64,000 nt of DNA from Oscillatoria acuminata PCC 6304 (GCF_000317105.1 NC_019693.1:2356001-2420000); one strand, 5' to 3'; counted from the stretch's first letter, positions 1 to 9,211 are shown. Notes: generated by a model not told the origin, from the sequence alone. Numbers and translations are program-made.

Positions 1-35
1 TAGAGAGTTTTGGGGTTGTTTCATAGATAGGGGAT

Positions 36-69
36 GGGGGAGAGGGGGGAGATGGGGGAGAGGGGGGAG
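36..69. repeat. G-rich low-complexity tract
   Basis: Purine tract made of GGGGGAGAGGGGGGA-type units downstream of trpS. The same kind of tract recurs, much longer, near 52.2 kb. A perfect short palindrome with 8-base arms (TAACGACT, TC spacer, AGTCGTTA) follows at 77-94. Neither looks coding; both resemble dispersed cyanobacterial intergenic repeats. Confidence 0.6.
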
Positions 70-168
70 TTTGTAGTAACGACTTCAGTCGTTATCTTCT
101 TGTTCGATTTAAAGGTAAAAAGAGAATCACCTGCAAATCAGCCAGGGTAAAGACTTCATCCCGAATCC

Positions 169-1179
169 TTACAACGGTAGAGAATATCCAAAGGCAGTTT
201 TGACGCGGTTGAGGGTGGTGTTGGCAATTGCTGCGGCTTTTTCTCTCCCTTCTTTTAATACCGATTCCAGATGAGTGCGATCGCCCATAATTTCCTTATA
301 TTGCTCCTGAATCGGTTTGAGCGCCTCAACCGTCGTTTCCGTGAGTAACGGTTTAAATTGACCCCAACCCATCTCCTGACATTCTGCCGCCACTGCTTCC
401 TTAGTTTTGCCGCTAAGTAACTGATAAAGCGTCAATAAATTATTGCATTCCGGGCGTTCCGGGTCATCAAACACCAGTCCCCGCATCGGGTCCGTTTTGC
501 ATTTTTTGATTTTTTTGACGATCGCATCCGGTGGATCGAGCAAATTAATCCGACTCAGTTCCGATGGATCAGACTTGGACATTTTTTTCGTCCCATCGGT
601 TAAACTCATCACCCTGGCCCCTTCCTTGCGAATCAAGGGTTCAGGTAATTTCAAGACTGGCTCTTTTTCCTTGCCAAATTGATGATTCACCCTTGCGGCA
701 ATATCTCGGGTGAGTTCTAAATGCTGTTTTTGGTCCTCGCCGACAGGGACTTTATCCGCATCGTAGAGCAAAATATCTGCTGCCATCAGGACGGGGTAAT
801 CTAGTAACCCCACGTTGACATTTTCTCCCTGACGGATAGCTTTTTCCTTAAACTGGATCATATCTTCCAGCCAGTTGAGGGGGGTGATACAGTTGAGCAG
901 CCAGGTGAGTTCCGCGTGGGCTGAGACGTGGGACTGGATGAAAATGGTGGAATGCTGTAAATCGATGCCACAGGCGAGATAGAGGGCGGCGATCGTGTAG
1001 GTATCTTGGGCTAAAGTGGCAGGAGTGTGGGGTGCGGTAATGGCATGGAGGTCCACTACACAGAAATAATTTTCATACTGACTTTGAATTTCGACCCAGT
1101 TGCGGATCGCACCGAGATAGTTACCCAGATGGAGGTTGCCGGTGGGTTGGACTCCAGATAAAACGCGCTGCTTACCCAT
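169..1179 (-). CDS. trpS: tryptophanyl-tRNA synthetase
   Basis: Charges tRNA-Trp with tryptophan in the cytoplasm. The 336-residue product has the usual length of bacterial class I TrpRS. The N-terminus reads GVQPTGNLHLGNYLGA, which contains the class I HIGH-type signature (HLGN) in the TrpRS context. The KMSKS loop is present exactly (KKMSKSDPSE, about residue 200), preceded by the family segment VPVGEDQKQHLELTRD. The ATG start sits directly before the conserved KQRVLSG segment, so the start is secure. It is transcribed alone on the minus strand, with only repeat DNA downstream. Essential housekeeping gene, no anomalies seen. Confidence 0.97.
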   Translation of the reverse strand: MGKQRVLSGVQPTGNLHLGNYLGAIRNWVEIQSQYENYFCVVDLHAITAPHTPATLAQDTYTIAALYLACGIDLQHSTIFIQSHVSAHAELTWLLNCITPLNWLEDMIQFKEKAIRQGENVNVGLLDYPVLMAADILLYDADKVPVGEDQKQHLELTRDIAARVNHQFGKEKEPVLKLPEPLIRKEGARVMSLTDGTKKMSKSDPSELSRINLLDPPDAIVKKIKKCKTDPMRGLVFDDPERPECNNLLTLYQLLSGKTKEAVAAECQEMGWGQFKPLLTETTVEALKPIQEQYKEIMGDRTHLESVLKEGREKAAAIANTTLNRVKTAFGYSLPL

Positions 1180-1617
1180 AGATTGCTCTTATAGTGCTAC
1201 TGACAGAACGAGGAAAACCGGACTGAATCCGTGTTCCTCTGTCTTATTGTTGACTTTTTTTGACATAAAGCTCAAATATCCTAGCAAATCTTGGGTCTCG
1301 GGTCATGCGATCGGCCCTGGGGAATTGCTTTAAGGGACCAGGCTGTTTGGGTCCATTTGGGGCAATCTGCTTCTGGGGTCCTCATCAAGTGGCCGCCGCC
1401 TATACAAAACTCAATATTTATGCCTTACTTAGTCCCTACTATTTTCGTTGTTTTTTCGGACGAAATAGACTACTCTTTTGGGCATATTATGGAGAGAGGG
1501 AATGGGTCATGGGGATAATTAAAAAAGTCCTCAGCTTAAAAGGGGAGGGAAACCCGGGCCTGAACAAAGCGAATCTGATTCGCGAAACCTCTTTCAGCAC
1601 GAGTATAGGAGGTAGCT
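1180..1617. other. intergenic region between trpS and the DUF6141 gene
   Basis: About 440 bases separating divergent genes. Short plus-strand reading frames exist here but have poor codon structure and no recognisable motifs, so I regard them as chance. The right end carries a good ribosome binding site (AGGAGG, 1607-1612) for the gene starting at 1618. Promoters for both neighbours presumably lie here; none is clear enough to assign. Confidence 0.5.
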
Positions 1618-2169
1618 ATGGAAAAACTAACAACGGCATCCATGTCAGACGAAGTAAGCATTGACGAAGAAATTTATGCAACGCTCTTGTTTCGAGAGGT
1701 GCAGCAATTTCGGCAGGGTTGGATTTGGTTCGTCCTAGTATGCAGCTCTTTGGCGGCCCTCTCGGCGGCAATGATGCCATTTTTTTTAGAAGAATCTTGG
1801 GAAGAAAATACCATTTTAAATATTATTTTAATTGGGTTTGGAATTGTGTTTGGGGTATTTTTTCCTATTTTGTTTTACAGTGCAAAATTAGTAACAGAAG
1901 TCAGGACTGATGGATTATATCTAAGTTTTTATCCGTTGTTATTTAAGCGACTTCAAATTCCCTTTGACTCCGTGGTCAAATCGGAAGTAATTAACTATCA
2001 TCCGTTGCGCGATTATGGCGGATGGGGGGTGCGGTATGGTCCCCAGGGAAAAGCCTTTAATGTCAGTGGCGATCGCGGCGTTTTATTAGAACTCAAAAAT
2101 GGTGAAAAAATCTTAATCGGGTCTCATCAACCGGAACAACTTGCCAGTTTATTAAAGTTAGCGCGGTAA
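1618..2169 (+). CDS. DUF6141 family membrane protein
   Basis: Membrane protein of unknown function, 183 residues. Two hydrophobic segments (about residues 36-56 and 67-90) are followed by a cytoplasmic-looking domain with the family hallmark YGGWGVRYGPQGKAFNVSG and then GVLLELKNGEKILIGSHQP. This layout (two TM helices, then a PH-like beta domain) matches the DUF6141 family as I remember it. The start is supported by AGGAGG five bases upstream of the ATG. A longer overlapping frame beginning at 1305 has no such support. It stands alone between trpS and the toxin-antitoxin locus. Confidence 0.75.
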   Translation: MEKLTTASMSDEVSIDEEIYATLLFREVQQFRQGWIWFVLVCSSLAALSAAMMPFFLEESWEENTILNIILIGFGIVFGVFFPILFYSAKLVTEVRTDGLYLSFYPLLFKRLQIPFDSVVKSEVINYHPLRDYGGWGVRYGPQGKAFNVSGDRGVLLELKNGEKILIGSHQPEQLASLLKLAR

Positions 2170-2202
2170 TGGGGATTAAGTTCGCCAGCAATACCGGCTG
2201 AA

Positions 2203-2592
2203 TCATGACCAGATTCGCTGAATGGGATAAGCATCAAAAACAGCATCAGCACTGATAATTGGGATTTGCTCAACAATTCCCTGAGCAATTATGAGGCGAT
2301 CGAACGGATCACGATGATGCATGGGTAGACTTGCAACAATCTCAATATGGTTTAAAGTAATATCCAGTATCTCTACTCGATTTTCGTTGAGTTTCTCTAC
2401 CAGAATCTCCTTAAACGGTAAACCAAAATTCAGCTTGCCGATATTTTGTTTGATTGCCATTTCCCAGGCACTTGCTTTACTCAGCAGGACCTAATTCTCC
2501 ATATTCTCAATCAGTATTCTTGCTGGAACACTGAGTTTAGAATCGCCCCTGAAAAACCAAATAAAGGTATGCGTATCCAGTAGCAGTCTCAT
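2203..2592 (-). pseudogene. vapC: VapC-family PIN-domain toxin interrupted by an in-frame TAG
   Basis: Type II toxin of the PIN-domain (VapC) ribonuclease family. Reading the minus strand from the ATG at 2592 gives MRLLLDTHTFIWFF, the classic PIN start with catalytic Asp6, and runs in frame to 2203. One codon, TAG at 2491-2493, breaks the frame after about 33 residues. Downstream the frame continues with the conserved ASAWEMAIK helix and then HRDPFDRLIIAQ and a SAD motif, so all the usual acidic positions survive on either side of the stop. The upstream antitoxin stop codon overlaps this start as ATGA, the typical vapBC coupling. Either a recent nonsense mutation or a sequencing error. Reinitiation at the ATG at 2460 would give an 85-residue fragment without Asp6, unlikely to be active. 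Confidence 0.8.
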
Positions 2593-2816
2593 TCCATATA
2601 TTCCTTAAACTCTTCGGTTAGCGGTTCATCAAAGTCATCAGCAACCCAGATTAAATCTTTCATACTGCCAAACCCTCGGCGCGGTTTATCTGGCACGGGG
2701 ACCAGTTTCACAACCGGGTGACTGTCTTGGGTGATTACAACTTCTTCGCCATTTAGGGCGATTTCCAATAACTCGTGCAGTTTAGCTTTCGCTTCAGCAA
2801 TATCGACTTGGGACAT
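2589..2816 (-). CDS. Phd/YefM-type antitoxin
   Basis: Antitoxin partner of the adjacent VapC. The sequence begins MSQVDIAEAKAKLHELLEIA, the Phd/YefM DNA-binding N-terminus (about residues 1-50), then EEVVITQDSHPVVKLVPV. The acidic C-terminus (DDFDEPLTEEFKEYME) is the expected toxin-wrapping tail. I prefer the second Met (2816), which matches the family start; a longer frame reaches 2843. The stop overlaps the toxin start by four bases. It is intact although its toxin is broken, as expected if the antitoxin is kept for autoregulation or is simply drifting. Confidence 0.85.
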   Translation of the reverse strand: MSQVDIAEAKAKLHELLEIALNGEEVVITQDSHPVVKLVPVPDKPRRGFGSMKDLIWVADDFDEPLTEEFKEYME

Positions 2817-3014
2817 GATTTTTCCCTCAAATGTCTGATTCACAGTTTATCATAAAATTGGCCCAGTCTGCTTCTTTCTCCTACCACGTCTGAAGGCGAG
2901 AATTTTGATAACGACGGAAGCATCCGTTTGGTGAGGGATTCAGTCCGGGAGTTTATACTGTTTTACTTTTTGCTATGATTTCTAATTCCTGTCAAAAAAC
3001 CTGATTAAAAACAA

Positions 3015-3872
3015 ATGAAATTTATTGGAATTGACCTCGGATGGAGTTCTGGCGCGAGTGGTTTATGTTGTTTGGTTTGGGAGAATCATCAATTACTACT
3101 TACGGATTTAGACTGCAAGTTATCAGTAGTGGATATTTTGGATTGGGTGGATCAAAGAGTTCCTGAACCAGAACCGGGATTAATTGCGGTGGATGCGCCG
3201 ACGCTGATTCCGAATGCTACGGGGATGAGACTGCCGGATAAGCAGACTCATCGCTATTTTGGGCGGTATCATGCCGGGTGTTATCCGGCAAATCTGAAGA
3301 GTCGATTTGCCAGTCATACTGTGGGGTTTGGCAAGAGTTTAGAGGCGCGGGGGTTTATGCACGCACCGATGATGATTCCCCAACGGTGCGATCGCTATCA
3401 AATTGAGGTATTTCCTCATCCGGCGATGATTAACTTATTTGGGTTATCGCGGATTCTCAAATACAAAAAAGGCAAATTAGCCGATCGCCGCTTAGAATTA
3501 ATCAAACTTCGGCAATATATTGTCGAAATTTTGCCTAATTTAGAACCAAATTTAAGTTTAAAGTCAGATTCTTGGATTTTGAGTGACCCCCTAGATGTTT
3601 TCATTACTAAATTAACCGAAAAAAGTGCTAAATTATTCAAAGCCATTGAAGACCAACTCGATGCCATCATTTGTGCTTACATTGGCGCTCATTGGTGGTA
3701 TTGGGGGTGCGATCGCAATCTAGTATTAGGAGTCAGTACCAATCCCCTAACCGATGCTTATGCCAACGGCTATATCGTCATCCCAAATAGTCCTTCCGTG
3801 AATCAAATAACTGATGTAGGGGCAATCCATAAATCACCCCTACAAATCAGCCATTCAATCCGTGAAAATTAG
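3015..3872 (+). CDS. DUF429 domain-containing protein
   Basis: Predicted RNase H-fold nuclease-like protein of unknown role, 285 residues. It opens with MKFIGIDLGWSSGASGLC, the DUF429 N-terminal strand with its acidic residue, and has the conserved internal motifs AVDAPTLIPNATG and RCDRYQIEVFPHPAM, ending in a helix with EDQLDAIICAYIGAHWW. These acidic clusters (GIDLGW, VDAP, EVFPHP, DAIICAY) are the family's presumed metal site. The last 50 or so residues are less conserved-looking. Monocistronic, on the plus strand; nothing in the neighbourhood hints at a specific function. Confidence 0.85.
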   Translation: MKFIGIDLGWSSGASGLCCLVWENHQLLLTDLDCKLSVVDILDWVDQRVPEPEPGLIAVDAPTLIPNATGMRLPDKQTHRYFGRYHAGCYPANLKSRFASHTVGFGKSLEARGFMHAPMMIPQRCDRYQIEVFPHPAMINLFGLSRILKYKKGKLADRRLELIKLRQYIVEILPNLEPNLSLKSDSWILSDPLDVFITKLTEKSAKLFKAIEDQLDAIICAYIGAHWWYWGCDRNLVLGVSTNPLTDAYANGYIVIPNSPSVNQITDVGAIHKSPLQISHSIREN

Positions 3873-3928
3873 TGAAATCAGTAGTTAAAATCTCCCAAAA
3901 TACTGATCCACATCACGCAATTCAACCT

Positions 3929-6535
3929 CTAAGCATTAGCCCAAAGCACTTGGAGACCCGGTTGGAAAGGACTGCTCAAATAGGGATGTTTGGGTAACAC
4001 CCGCAGAGACAATCCTTGTAATCCCGAGGAACTGTAGGCAATGTTGGCAGTATAGATACTTTGCTGATTGGCATCAGTGCCTTGGTAATCCATCACCACA
4101 GAGACACCATTGATGATATTTCCATCAGCATCCATTGGTCCTTTGTAGAGTTGAACTTCTACATCAGATTCGGTCAATCCCGCTAGATTTAACAGCGCTT
4201 TGACGTTAATGCTTTGGTTGACTTTGACATCATCCGATTCAGAAATATCAATGTCCAAAATCTTGATGTCATACCAGCTTTCAAACAGGTGAGTTTTCCA
4301 AGCAGCCAATTCTTTCGCCGGTTGGCACCCATTCGCGCTCATGGCATAGTAGCGATCGCTGGCCGGGAAATAGGCCCGAGTTGCATATTCACTGACCATC
4401 CGCGCCGTATTAAACAGCGGACAATTCAAGCGAATGGCATCTTTCATTTTCGAGACCCACTTGCGGGGAACACCCTCTTCATCGCGATTGTAGAACAAGG
4501 GAATTACTTCTTTTTCCAGCAAGTCATACAAAGCATTCGCTTCCACTTCATCTTGATAGTTAGGGTCATCATAGAATTCCCCATGTCCGATCGGCCACCC
4601 GGTGCGAACGTAATCCGCTTCATCCCACCATCCATCCAGGATACTGAGGTTCAATAATCCATTCATGGACGCTTTCATCCCACTGGTTCCTGATGCTTCC
4701 CGAGGACGACGGGGGGTATTTAACCACACATCACAACCCGACACCATCATCCTCGCTACGTTAATATCGTAATCGGGGATAAACACCACATTTTTTTCGC
4801 ATCCTTGTTCGCGAATGAAATGGGTGATATGACGGATCATTTCTTTACCGGGGATGTCGTGGGGGTGAGCTTTTCCGGCGATGACAAACTGAACCATTGG
4901 CTTTTTGAGGGCATTTTTCCCCCCGGGAATCAGGTCGGTATTTAACCCGAGTAAGATCCGCTTGATGCGATCGAGGTCGCGCAGGAATAATGTAGCCCGT
5001 TTGTAGGTCGCAAAGCGCCGTGCAAACCCAATGGTGATCACTCCGGGGTCCAGCACTTCCCGCGCTGCATCAATTTCCGTAAAGGAAGCGCCACGAGCCC
5101 GTAAGTATTTTTGGAGTCGTTCCCGGACGAACACCACGAGTTCTGCACGGCAGAGGTCCTGGTTGCGCCAGAGTTCATCATCGGGGATGGCATCGACCCG
5201 TTCCCACAAGGGGTAGTCCGGGGGGGTGGTGGACCATTTGGGTCCGAGATAGCGATCGTAGAGTTCCTGGGTATATTTTGCCACGCAACTGCGGGCGTGT
5301 ACACCATTGGTAATCGAGGTAATCGGCACTTCTGAGGGGGGGAGTTCGGGCCAAAGGTTATTAAATAGCACTTTGGAGACTTCGCCATGTAATTTGGCGA
5401 CCCCATTAATAAAACTGGCCATCTCGATCGCCAGGGTTGCCATACTAAAAGGAGACTCTAAATCCCCCGTATTGTCCCGTCCCAAAGCTAGAAATTGTTC
5501 CCTTCCCAGGCCAAATTCCTCGGCATAATGACCCAAATAATGCATGACCTTATCATGGGGGAACAGGTCAAACCCAGCCGCAACCGGAGTATGAGTCGTG
5601 AAGACATTGCTGGCAGCAACCACTTCTTTAGCTTCCTTGAAGGTGAGACCCTGTTCTCGGATTAAAATTGAAATCCGTTCTAAAGCTAAAAAGGCCGAAT
5701 GCCCTTCATTCATGTGGTAGGCGGTGGGCTCGTAGCCGAGGGCCTTGAGCATCCGCACCCCGCCAATTCCCAACATCATCTCTTGGTGAATCCGCATATC
5801 GAGATCGCCGCCATAGAGTTTGTCGGTGATATCGTGGTCGTAAGGATTGTTCGGTTCGATGTTGGTATCGAGCATATACAAGGGAACAGTCCCCACTTGG
5901 ACCCGCCAGACCCGCGCATATACTTTTCGCCCGGGATAGTCTACCTCAATCCGTAATTCATTCCCCTCGGCATCTCGTTCTAGGTGCAGGGGCATATTGT
6001 AGAAGTCGTTGATGGGGTAACGCTCTTGCTGCCATCCATCGGCGTTCAGATATTGGCTAAAATATCCTTCTTGGTAGAGGAGTCCGACGCCAACTAGGGG
6101 TAAACCGCGATCGCTGGCAGATTTCAGGTGATCCCCGGCGAGTAACCCTAAGCCCCCCGAGTAAATCGGCAGACATTCCGTGAGGCCAAATTCCGCCGAG
6201 AAATACACAAAACATTCTTGATGTTTCTCTTTCTCTCGGTGTTTGCGATACCAGGTGCGCTCTTTCAGGTAGTCGTCCAGTTGCCGCGCTGCACGGTCAA
6301 TCTGGGCGATAAAGCCTTCATCTTCTGCCATTTCTTCCAGGCGTTCCTGGGAAATGGTTCCCAGCATCAAGACGGGATTGTGACGGCTGGATTCCCACAG
6401 GTCCCGGTCTAAACGCCGGAATAGGTCTTTGGTCTCTACATTCCAGTCCCAGTGGAGATTGTAAGCCAAGGTGCGTAAGGGTTCGAGTCGCTCAGGCAGA
6501 GAGGGAGAAACGTTAAACGTGCGAATTGGTTGCAT
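3929..6535 (-). CDS. glgP: alpha-glucan (glycogen) phosphorylase, GT35
   Basis: Releases glucose-1-phosphate from glycogen by phosphorolysis, with pyridoxal phosphate as cofactor. The 868-residue length, the N-terminal DUF3417-type domain (MQPIRTFNVSPSLPERLEPL) and the motifs ECLPIYSGGLGLLAGDHLKSASD, THTPVAAGFDLFPHD and EASGTSGMKASMNG identify the archaeal/cyanobacterial alpha-glucan phosphorylase branch; the Lys of the last motif binds PLP. This branch is more distant from E. coli GlgP and from the ordinary cyanobacterial GlgP, so the symbol is used in the broad sense. Transcribed alone on the minus strand. The GH57 gene at 25 kb is a likely partner in glucan metabolism. Confidence 0.93.
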   Translation of the reverse strand: MQPIRTFNVSPSLPERLEPLRTLAYNLHWDWNVETKDLFRRLDRDLWESSRHNPVLMLGTISQERLEEMAEDEGFIAQIDRAARQLDDYLKERTWYRKHREKEKHQECFVYFSAEFGLTECLPIYSGGLGLLAGDHLKSASDRGLPLVGVGLLYQEGYFSQYLNADGWQQERYPINDFYNMPLHLERDAEGNELRIEVDYPGRKVYARVWRVQVGTVPLYMLDTNIEPNNPYDHDITDKLYGGDLDMRIHQEMMLGIGGVRMLKALGYEPTAYHMNEGHSAFLALERISILIREQGLTFKEAKEVVAASNVFTTHTPVAAGFDLFPHDKVMHYLGHYAEEFGLGREQFLALGRDNTGDLESPFSMATLAIEMASFINGVAKLHGEVSKVLFNNLWPELPPSEVPITSITNGVHARSCVAKYTQELYDRYLGPKWSTTPPDYPLWERVDAIPDDELWRNQDLCRAELVVFVRERLQKYLRARGASFTEIDAAREVLDPGVITIGFARRFATYKRATLFLRDLDRIKRILLGLNTDLIPGGKNALKKPMVQFVIAGKAHPHDIPGKEMIRHITHFIREQGCEKNVVFIPDYDINVARMMVSGCDVWLNTPRRPREASGTSGMKASMNGLLNLSILDGWWDEADYVRTGWPIGHGEFYDDPNYQDEVEANALYDLLEKEVIPLFYNRDEEGVPRKWVSKMKDAIRLNCPLFNTARMVSEYATRAYFPASDRYYAMSANGCQPAKELAAWKTHLFESWYDIKILDIDISESDDVKVNQSINVKALLNLAGLTESDVEVQLYKGPMDADGNIINGVSVVMDYQGTDANQQSIYTANIAYSSSGLQGLSLRVLPKHPYLSSPFQPGLQVLWANA

Positions 6536-6671
6536 AAGCTACGGACAATTTTTTGAAGATGGACTAAGAAAGTTAACTTCGGACAATGATCACAATAATA
6601 GCGTTGGTGTTCTTTTGTTTTCTATAGCCCATTTTGTCAGCACTGTGCCGAATATTTAACTTCTGGGGAGT

Positions 6672-6735
6672 TTGAGGGGCTATAAGTCCCACACTCTCCC
6701 AGAACGGTCAGCGTCGGGATACATGAACCCCTCAA
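6672..6735. repeat. inverted repeat upstream of tnpB
   Basis: TTGAGGGG at 6672-6679 is matched by CCCCTCAA at 6728-6735, enclosing a smaller imperfect hairpin with TCCCAC and GTCGGGA arms. The position upstream of tnpB is similar to that of a hairpin at the left end of the second tnpB element (near 40.3 kb), so this may be part of the left end of the element. That assignment is tentative. Confidence 0.4.
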
Positions 6736-6841
6736 GTCAATTAAAGGGTACTGCGACGCAGAAGCAAGCTATGATACCCTGAAAATTGACAATCAATGCG
6801 ATTGTCGTGTTATGATATTATCGCAAATTGTTTCTCCGGTA

Positions 6842-8017
6842 ATGCTGAGAGCAACGAAGTACAGAATTTATCCAACTACGGAGCAAAGGCAACATCTTGG
6901 TCAGAGTTTTGGTTGCTGTAGATTCGCATGGAACTACGCTCTCAATCTTACCAATGAAACCTACAAAGCTACAGGGAAGGGTCTAGGTCGCTTTGCCATT
7001 CAGAAAGAGATAACTAATCTCAAGAAAGAACATGAATGGATGAAAGAGCCTTATTCCCAGTGCTTACAGGTTGTTGCCCTAAATTTATCTAGGGCCTTTA
7101 TAAACTTCTTTGAGGGGAGAGCAGCATACCCAAAGTTTAAAGCAAAGCACCGTAATCAATCTATCAGTTATCCTCAGAATGTTTCTATTGTAGAAGATGG
7201 CATCAAATTCCCCAAGATGGGGATTGTTCATGCCAGACTACACAGACCTATCCGCCATCGGGCAATCAAAACAGTTACAGTGTCGATGAATGCAAAAGGC
7301 CAATACTTTGCCTCTGTCCTAGTCGATGATGGGGAAGATATCCCAGAAAAAACTGCTGAAGGTAAAGCGGTAGGTATTGATTTAGGATTGACTCATTTTG
7401 CTATCACTTCCGATGGGTCTAAGTTTGATAACCCCCGTTGGTTAGCCAGACATGAAAAGAACCTCAGAGCAAAACAGAAGCGGCTGTCCAGGAGGCTTCA
7501 AGGCTCTAACAACCGTAACAAAACCCGTAAACAGGTAGCCGGGGTACACAACAAAATAGCTAGATGCAGGGAAGATTTCCACCACAAACTTTCACGCAGG
7601 ATGGTAGACGAAAACCAAGTCATAGTGGTGGAAAATCTAGCAGTTAGGAACCTGGTAAAAAATCACTGTCTCGCTAAAGCAATCAGCCAGGTGGGGTGGG
7701 GCCAGTTCTGTACCATGCTGAAGTACAAAGCAGAGCAAGAAGGGAAAGTCTACCTGGAAGTAGACCGATTCTTTCCTAGCTCCAAAACCTGCAATGTTTG
7801 CCTTAATCAAGTAAGAAGCCTGACTCTTGATGTCAGAACTTGGCAGTGTGAAAAATGTCAAACGAATCATGATAGAGACATAAACGCGGCTAAGAACATA
7901 AGAGATGAAGGACTGCGTATTTTATCCTCGGGGACCGGGGAGATCGCCTATCGCCCAGGTGTAAGACGACATAGTAGAGGACGCAAGAAATCTACTATCT
8001 CGCAGTCTGTTGGGTAG
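6842..8017 (+). CDS. tnpB: TnpB, IS200/IS605-family RNA-guided nuclease (orphan, IS1341-type)
   Basis: RNA-guided DNA endonuclease related to Cas12, encoded by IS200/IS605-group elements. The RuvC-like acidic residues are visible in GIDLGLTHFAITSDGS (Asp), VIVVENLAVRNLV (Glu) and HDRDINAAKNI (Asp), with a zinc finger between the last two (CNVC and CEKC). The family start is MLRATKYRIYPTTEQRQHL, so I use the ATG at 6842, ten codons inside the longest frame. No tnpA transposase is nearby, so this is an IS1341-type solo element, probably mobilised in trans or immobile. A second, diverged copy lies at 39.1-40.3 kb. The stop codon sits inside a conserved right-end motif. Confidence 0.93.
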   Translation: MLRATKYRIYPTTEQRQHLGQSFGCCRFAWNYALNLTNETYKATGKGLGRFAIQKEITNLKKEHEWMKEPYSQCLQVVALNLSRAFINFFEGRAAYPKFKAKHRNQSISYPQNVSIVEDGIKFPKMGIVHARLHRPIRHRAIKTVTVSMNAKGQYFASVLVDDGEDIPEKTAEGKAVGIDLGLTHFAITSDGSKFDNPRWLARHEKNLRAKQKRLSRRLQGSNNRNKTRKQVAGVHNKIARCREDFHHKLSRRMVDENQVIVVENLAVRNLVKNHCLAKAISQVGWGQFCTMLKYKAEQEGKVYLEVDRFFPSSKTCNVCLNQVRSLTLDVRTWQCEKCQTNHDRDINAAKNIRDEGLRILSSGTGEIAYRPGVRRHSRGRKKSTISQSVG

Positions 8018-8060
8018 GAAGCCGATGGTGTAATCTTTGATTCACCGTTCGGTAGTTCAC
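8015..8060 (+). ncRNA. 3' end of a predicted omegaRNA / right end of the tnpB element
   Basis: The tnpB stop is embedded in GGGTAGGAAGCC, followed by a hairpin (stem CCGATGGTG with CACCGTTCGG, loop TAATCTTTGATT) and ending GGTAGTTCAC. The second tnpB has the same order: stop in GGGTAGGAAGCC, a compensating hairpin with loop TAATCTGAGATT, and GGGTAGTTCAC. In TnpB systems the guide RNA scaffold overlaps the 3' end of tnpB and the guide begins at the right end of the element. By that logic the guide here would start at about 8061. The full RNA 5' boundary lies inside tnpB and is not marked. Confidence 0.6.
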
Positions 8061-8236
8061 TACTTTTCTCAGTTTTTGAGGCAGTTTGCGCCGTAAGCTC
8101 AGTTCTGGGTTGTGCGGCAGGTGTGGTGCGATTCAGTGGCGATCGCCGAGGATAATCTGACCCAATCTAAAGCAGGAAAAATAATTTTTTCAGGGACTTC
8201 ATGAATCAAATCTTGACATCTGTGCCTTGACCCGAG

Positions 8237-8265
8237 TTGAGTGCAGACCGCTTTTCCGCTAAAAT
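8237..8265 (+). promoter_or_regulatory. sigma70-type promoter for the SH3 protein gene
   Basis: TTGAGT (8237-8242), a 17-base spacer, and TAAAAT (8260-8265). Spacing and hexamers are near consensus, about 110 bases upstream of the chosen start at 8375. Inferred from sequence alone. Confidence 0.5.
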
Positions 8266-8374
8266 GGCGGGGAACTCCCCCAGACTGGCTTAACTCTACC
8301 CGGTGACCAGGCTCCTGATCCGGAGCATGGCACCCCAGGGGGTCACTGGGTTGCTTATGAGCAAATCAGACTGC

Positions 8375-9211
8375 ATGGCTAAAAAGGCTACAAAAAGAGG
8401 GCGTTACCCCATCAAAAAACTCCGCTGGTCGATCTTAATGGCAGTCGGGGTCGGATTAGCTTTGGGCGCTCTTTTGGCAGCCCTACTCCGCGCTCATTAT
8501 AGAGCCGGTGAACCCAGAATGATAAATTTGGGGACTTCGGGACCCGTTGCCACTCCAGATTCGGAAGGACGGCTCATTTTAGAAGATGAAGCCGTACCCG
8601 GTAGCGATTTCTATCAGTTTCGCACTCAATTACGAGAGGCGGTACAGAACCGTAATCCCGAATTTGTCGGGTCAATTGTCCCTGAAACAGGTCTAGCCCT
8701 TGGCTTTTCGGTTCCGCGAACTCGGGAGAATTTGAATTTAGATGACCCTCAAGCCCGATTTTGGTTGATTCTGGAAAAAGCCGTCGCCATTGGCTGTTCT
8801 CCTGCGGAAAATCCTCCGGCGTATAATCTTGATGCAGGTTCGGAAATTTGGGTTTGTCCAAATGTGGCACAAGCCTTTGCCAGACAGGTTCCGCCACCCC
8901 CTTCTGCAGAAGGAGTTTCCGGGCAACTTGAGCGCGTGGTGGTGGTGGGGGAGAATGTCAATGCCCGATCGCAACCGAGTGTAGACAGTGAGGCGATCGC
9001 GACTCTCTCGAATGAAGTGGTGCAACTGGACCGCAGTCGCCAACTCCCAGAAACCTTTGACCCAATCGATAGTTGGACGGCGATTCGACTCCAGGACGAC
9101 CGCGAGGGCTATGTCTACAATCGGTACGTCTATTCCCCCCTAGAATCTCGGGCTTTATTTGGCAAAATTAACGGGGAATGGCAGTTACTGGCGATGCCGG
9201 GGGGAGATTAA
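8375..9211 (+). CDS. membrane-anchored SH3-domain protein
   Basis: Predicted inner-membrane protein with a bacterial SH3 domain on the outside. A basic N-terminus (MAKKATKRGRYPIKKLRW) precedes one hydrophobic anchor (about residues 20-42); a linker domain of unknown fold follows, then a C-terminal SH3b-like segment with VVGENVNARSQPSVDSEAIA and DREGYVYNRYVYSPLESR. Such domains usually bind peptidoglycan or peptides. Upstream in-frame starts at 8303 and 8357 would only add residues before the basic segment, so I choose 8375. A promoter-like sequence lies 110 bases upstream. The exact role is unknown. Confidence 0.75.
   Translation: MAKKATKRGRYPIKKLRWSILMAVGVGLALGALLAALLRAHYRAGEPRMINLGTSGPVATPDSEGRLILEDEAVPGSDFYQFRTQLREAVQNRNPEFVGSIVPETGLALGFSVPRTRENLNLDDPQARFWLILEKAVAIGCSPAENPPAYNLDAGSEIWVCPNVAQAFARQVPPPPSAEGVSGQLERVVVVGENVNARSQPSVDSEAIATLSNEVVQLDRSRQLPETFDPIDSWTAIRLQDDREGYVYNRYVYSPLESRALFGKINGEWQLLAMPGGD

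Noticed and set aside
1305-1664. 119-residue plus-strand frame upstream of the DUF6141 gene
   Set aside because: It overlaps the well-supported gene start at 1618 and has no conserved sequence.
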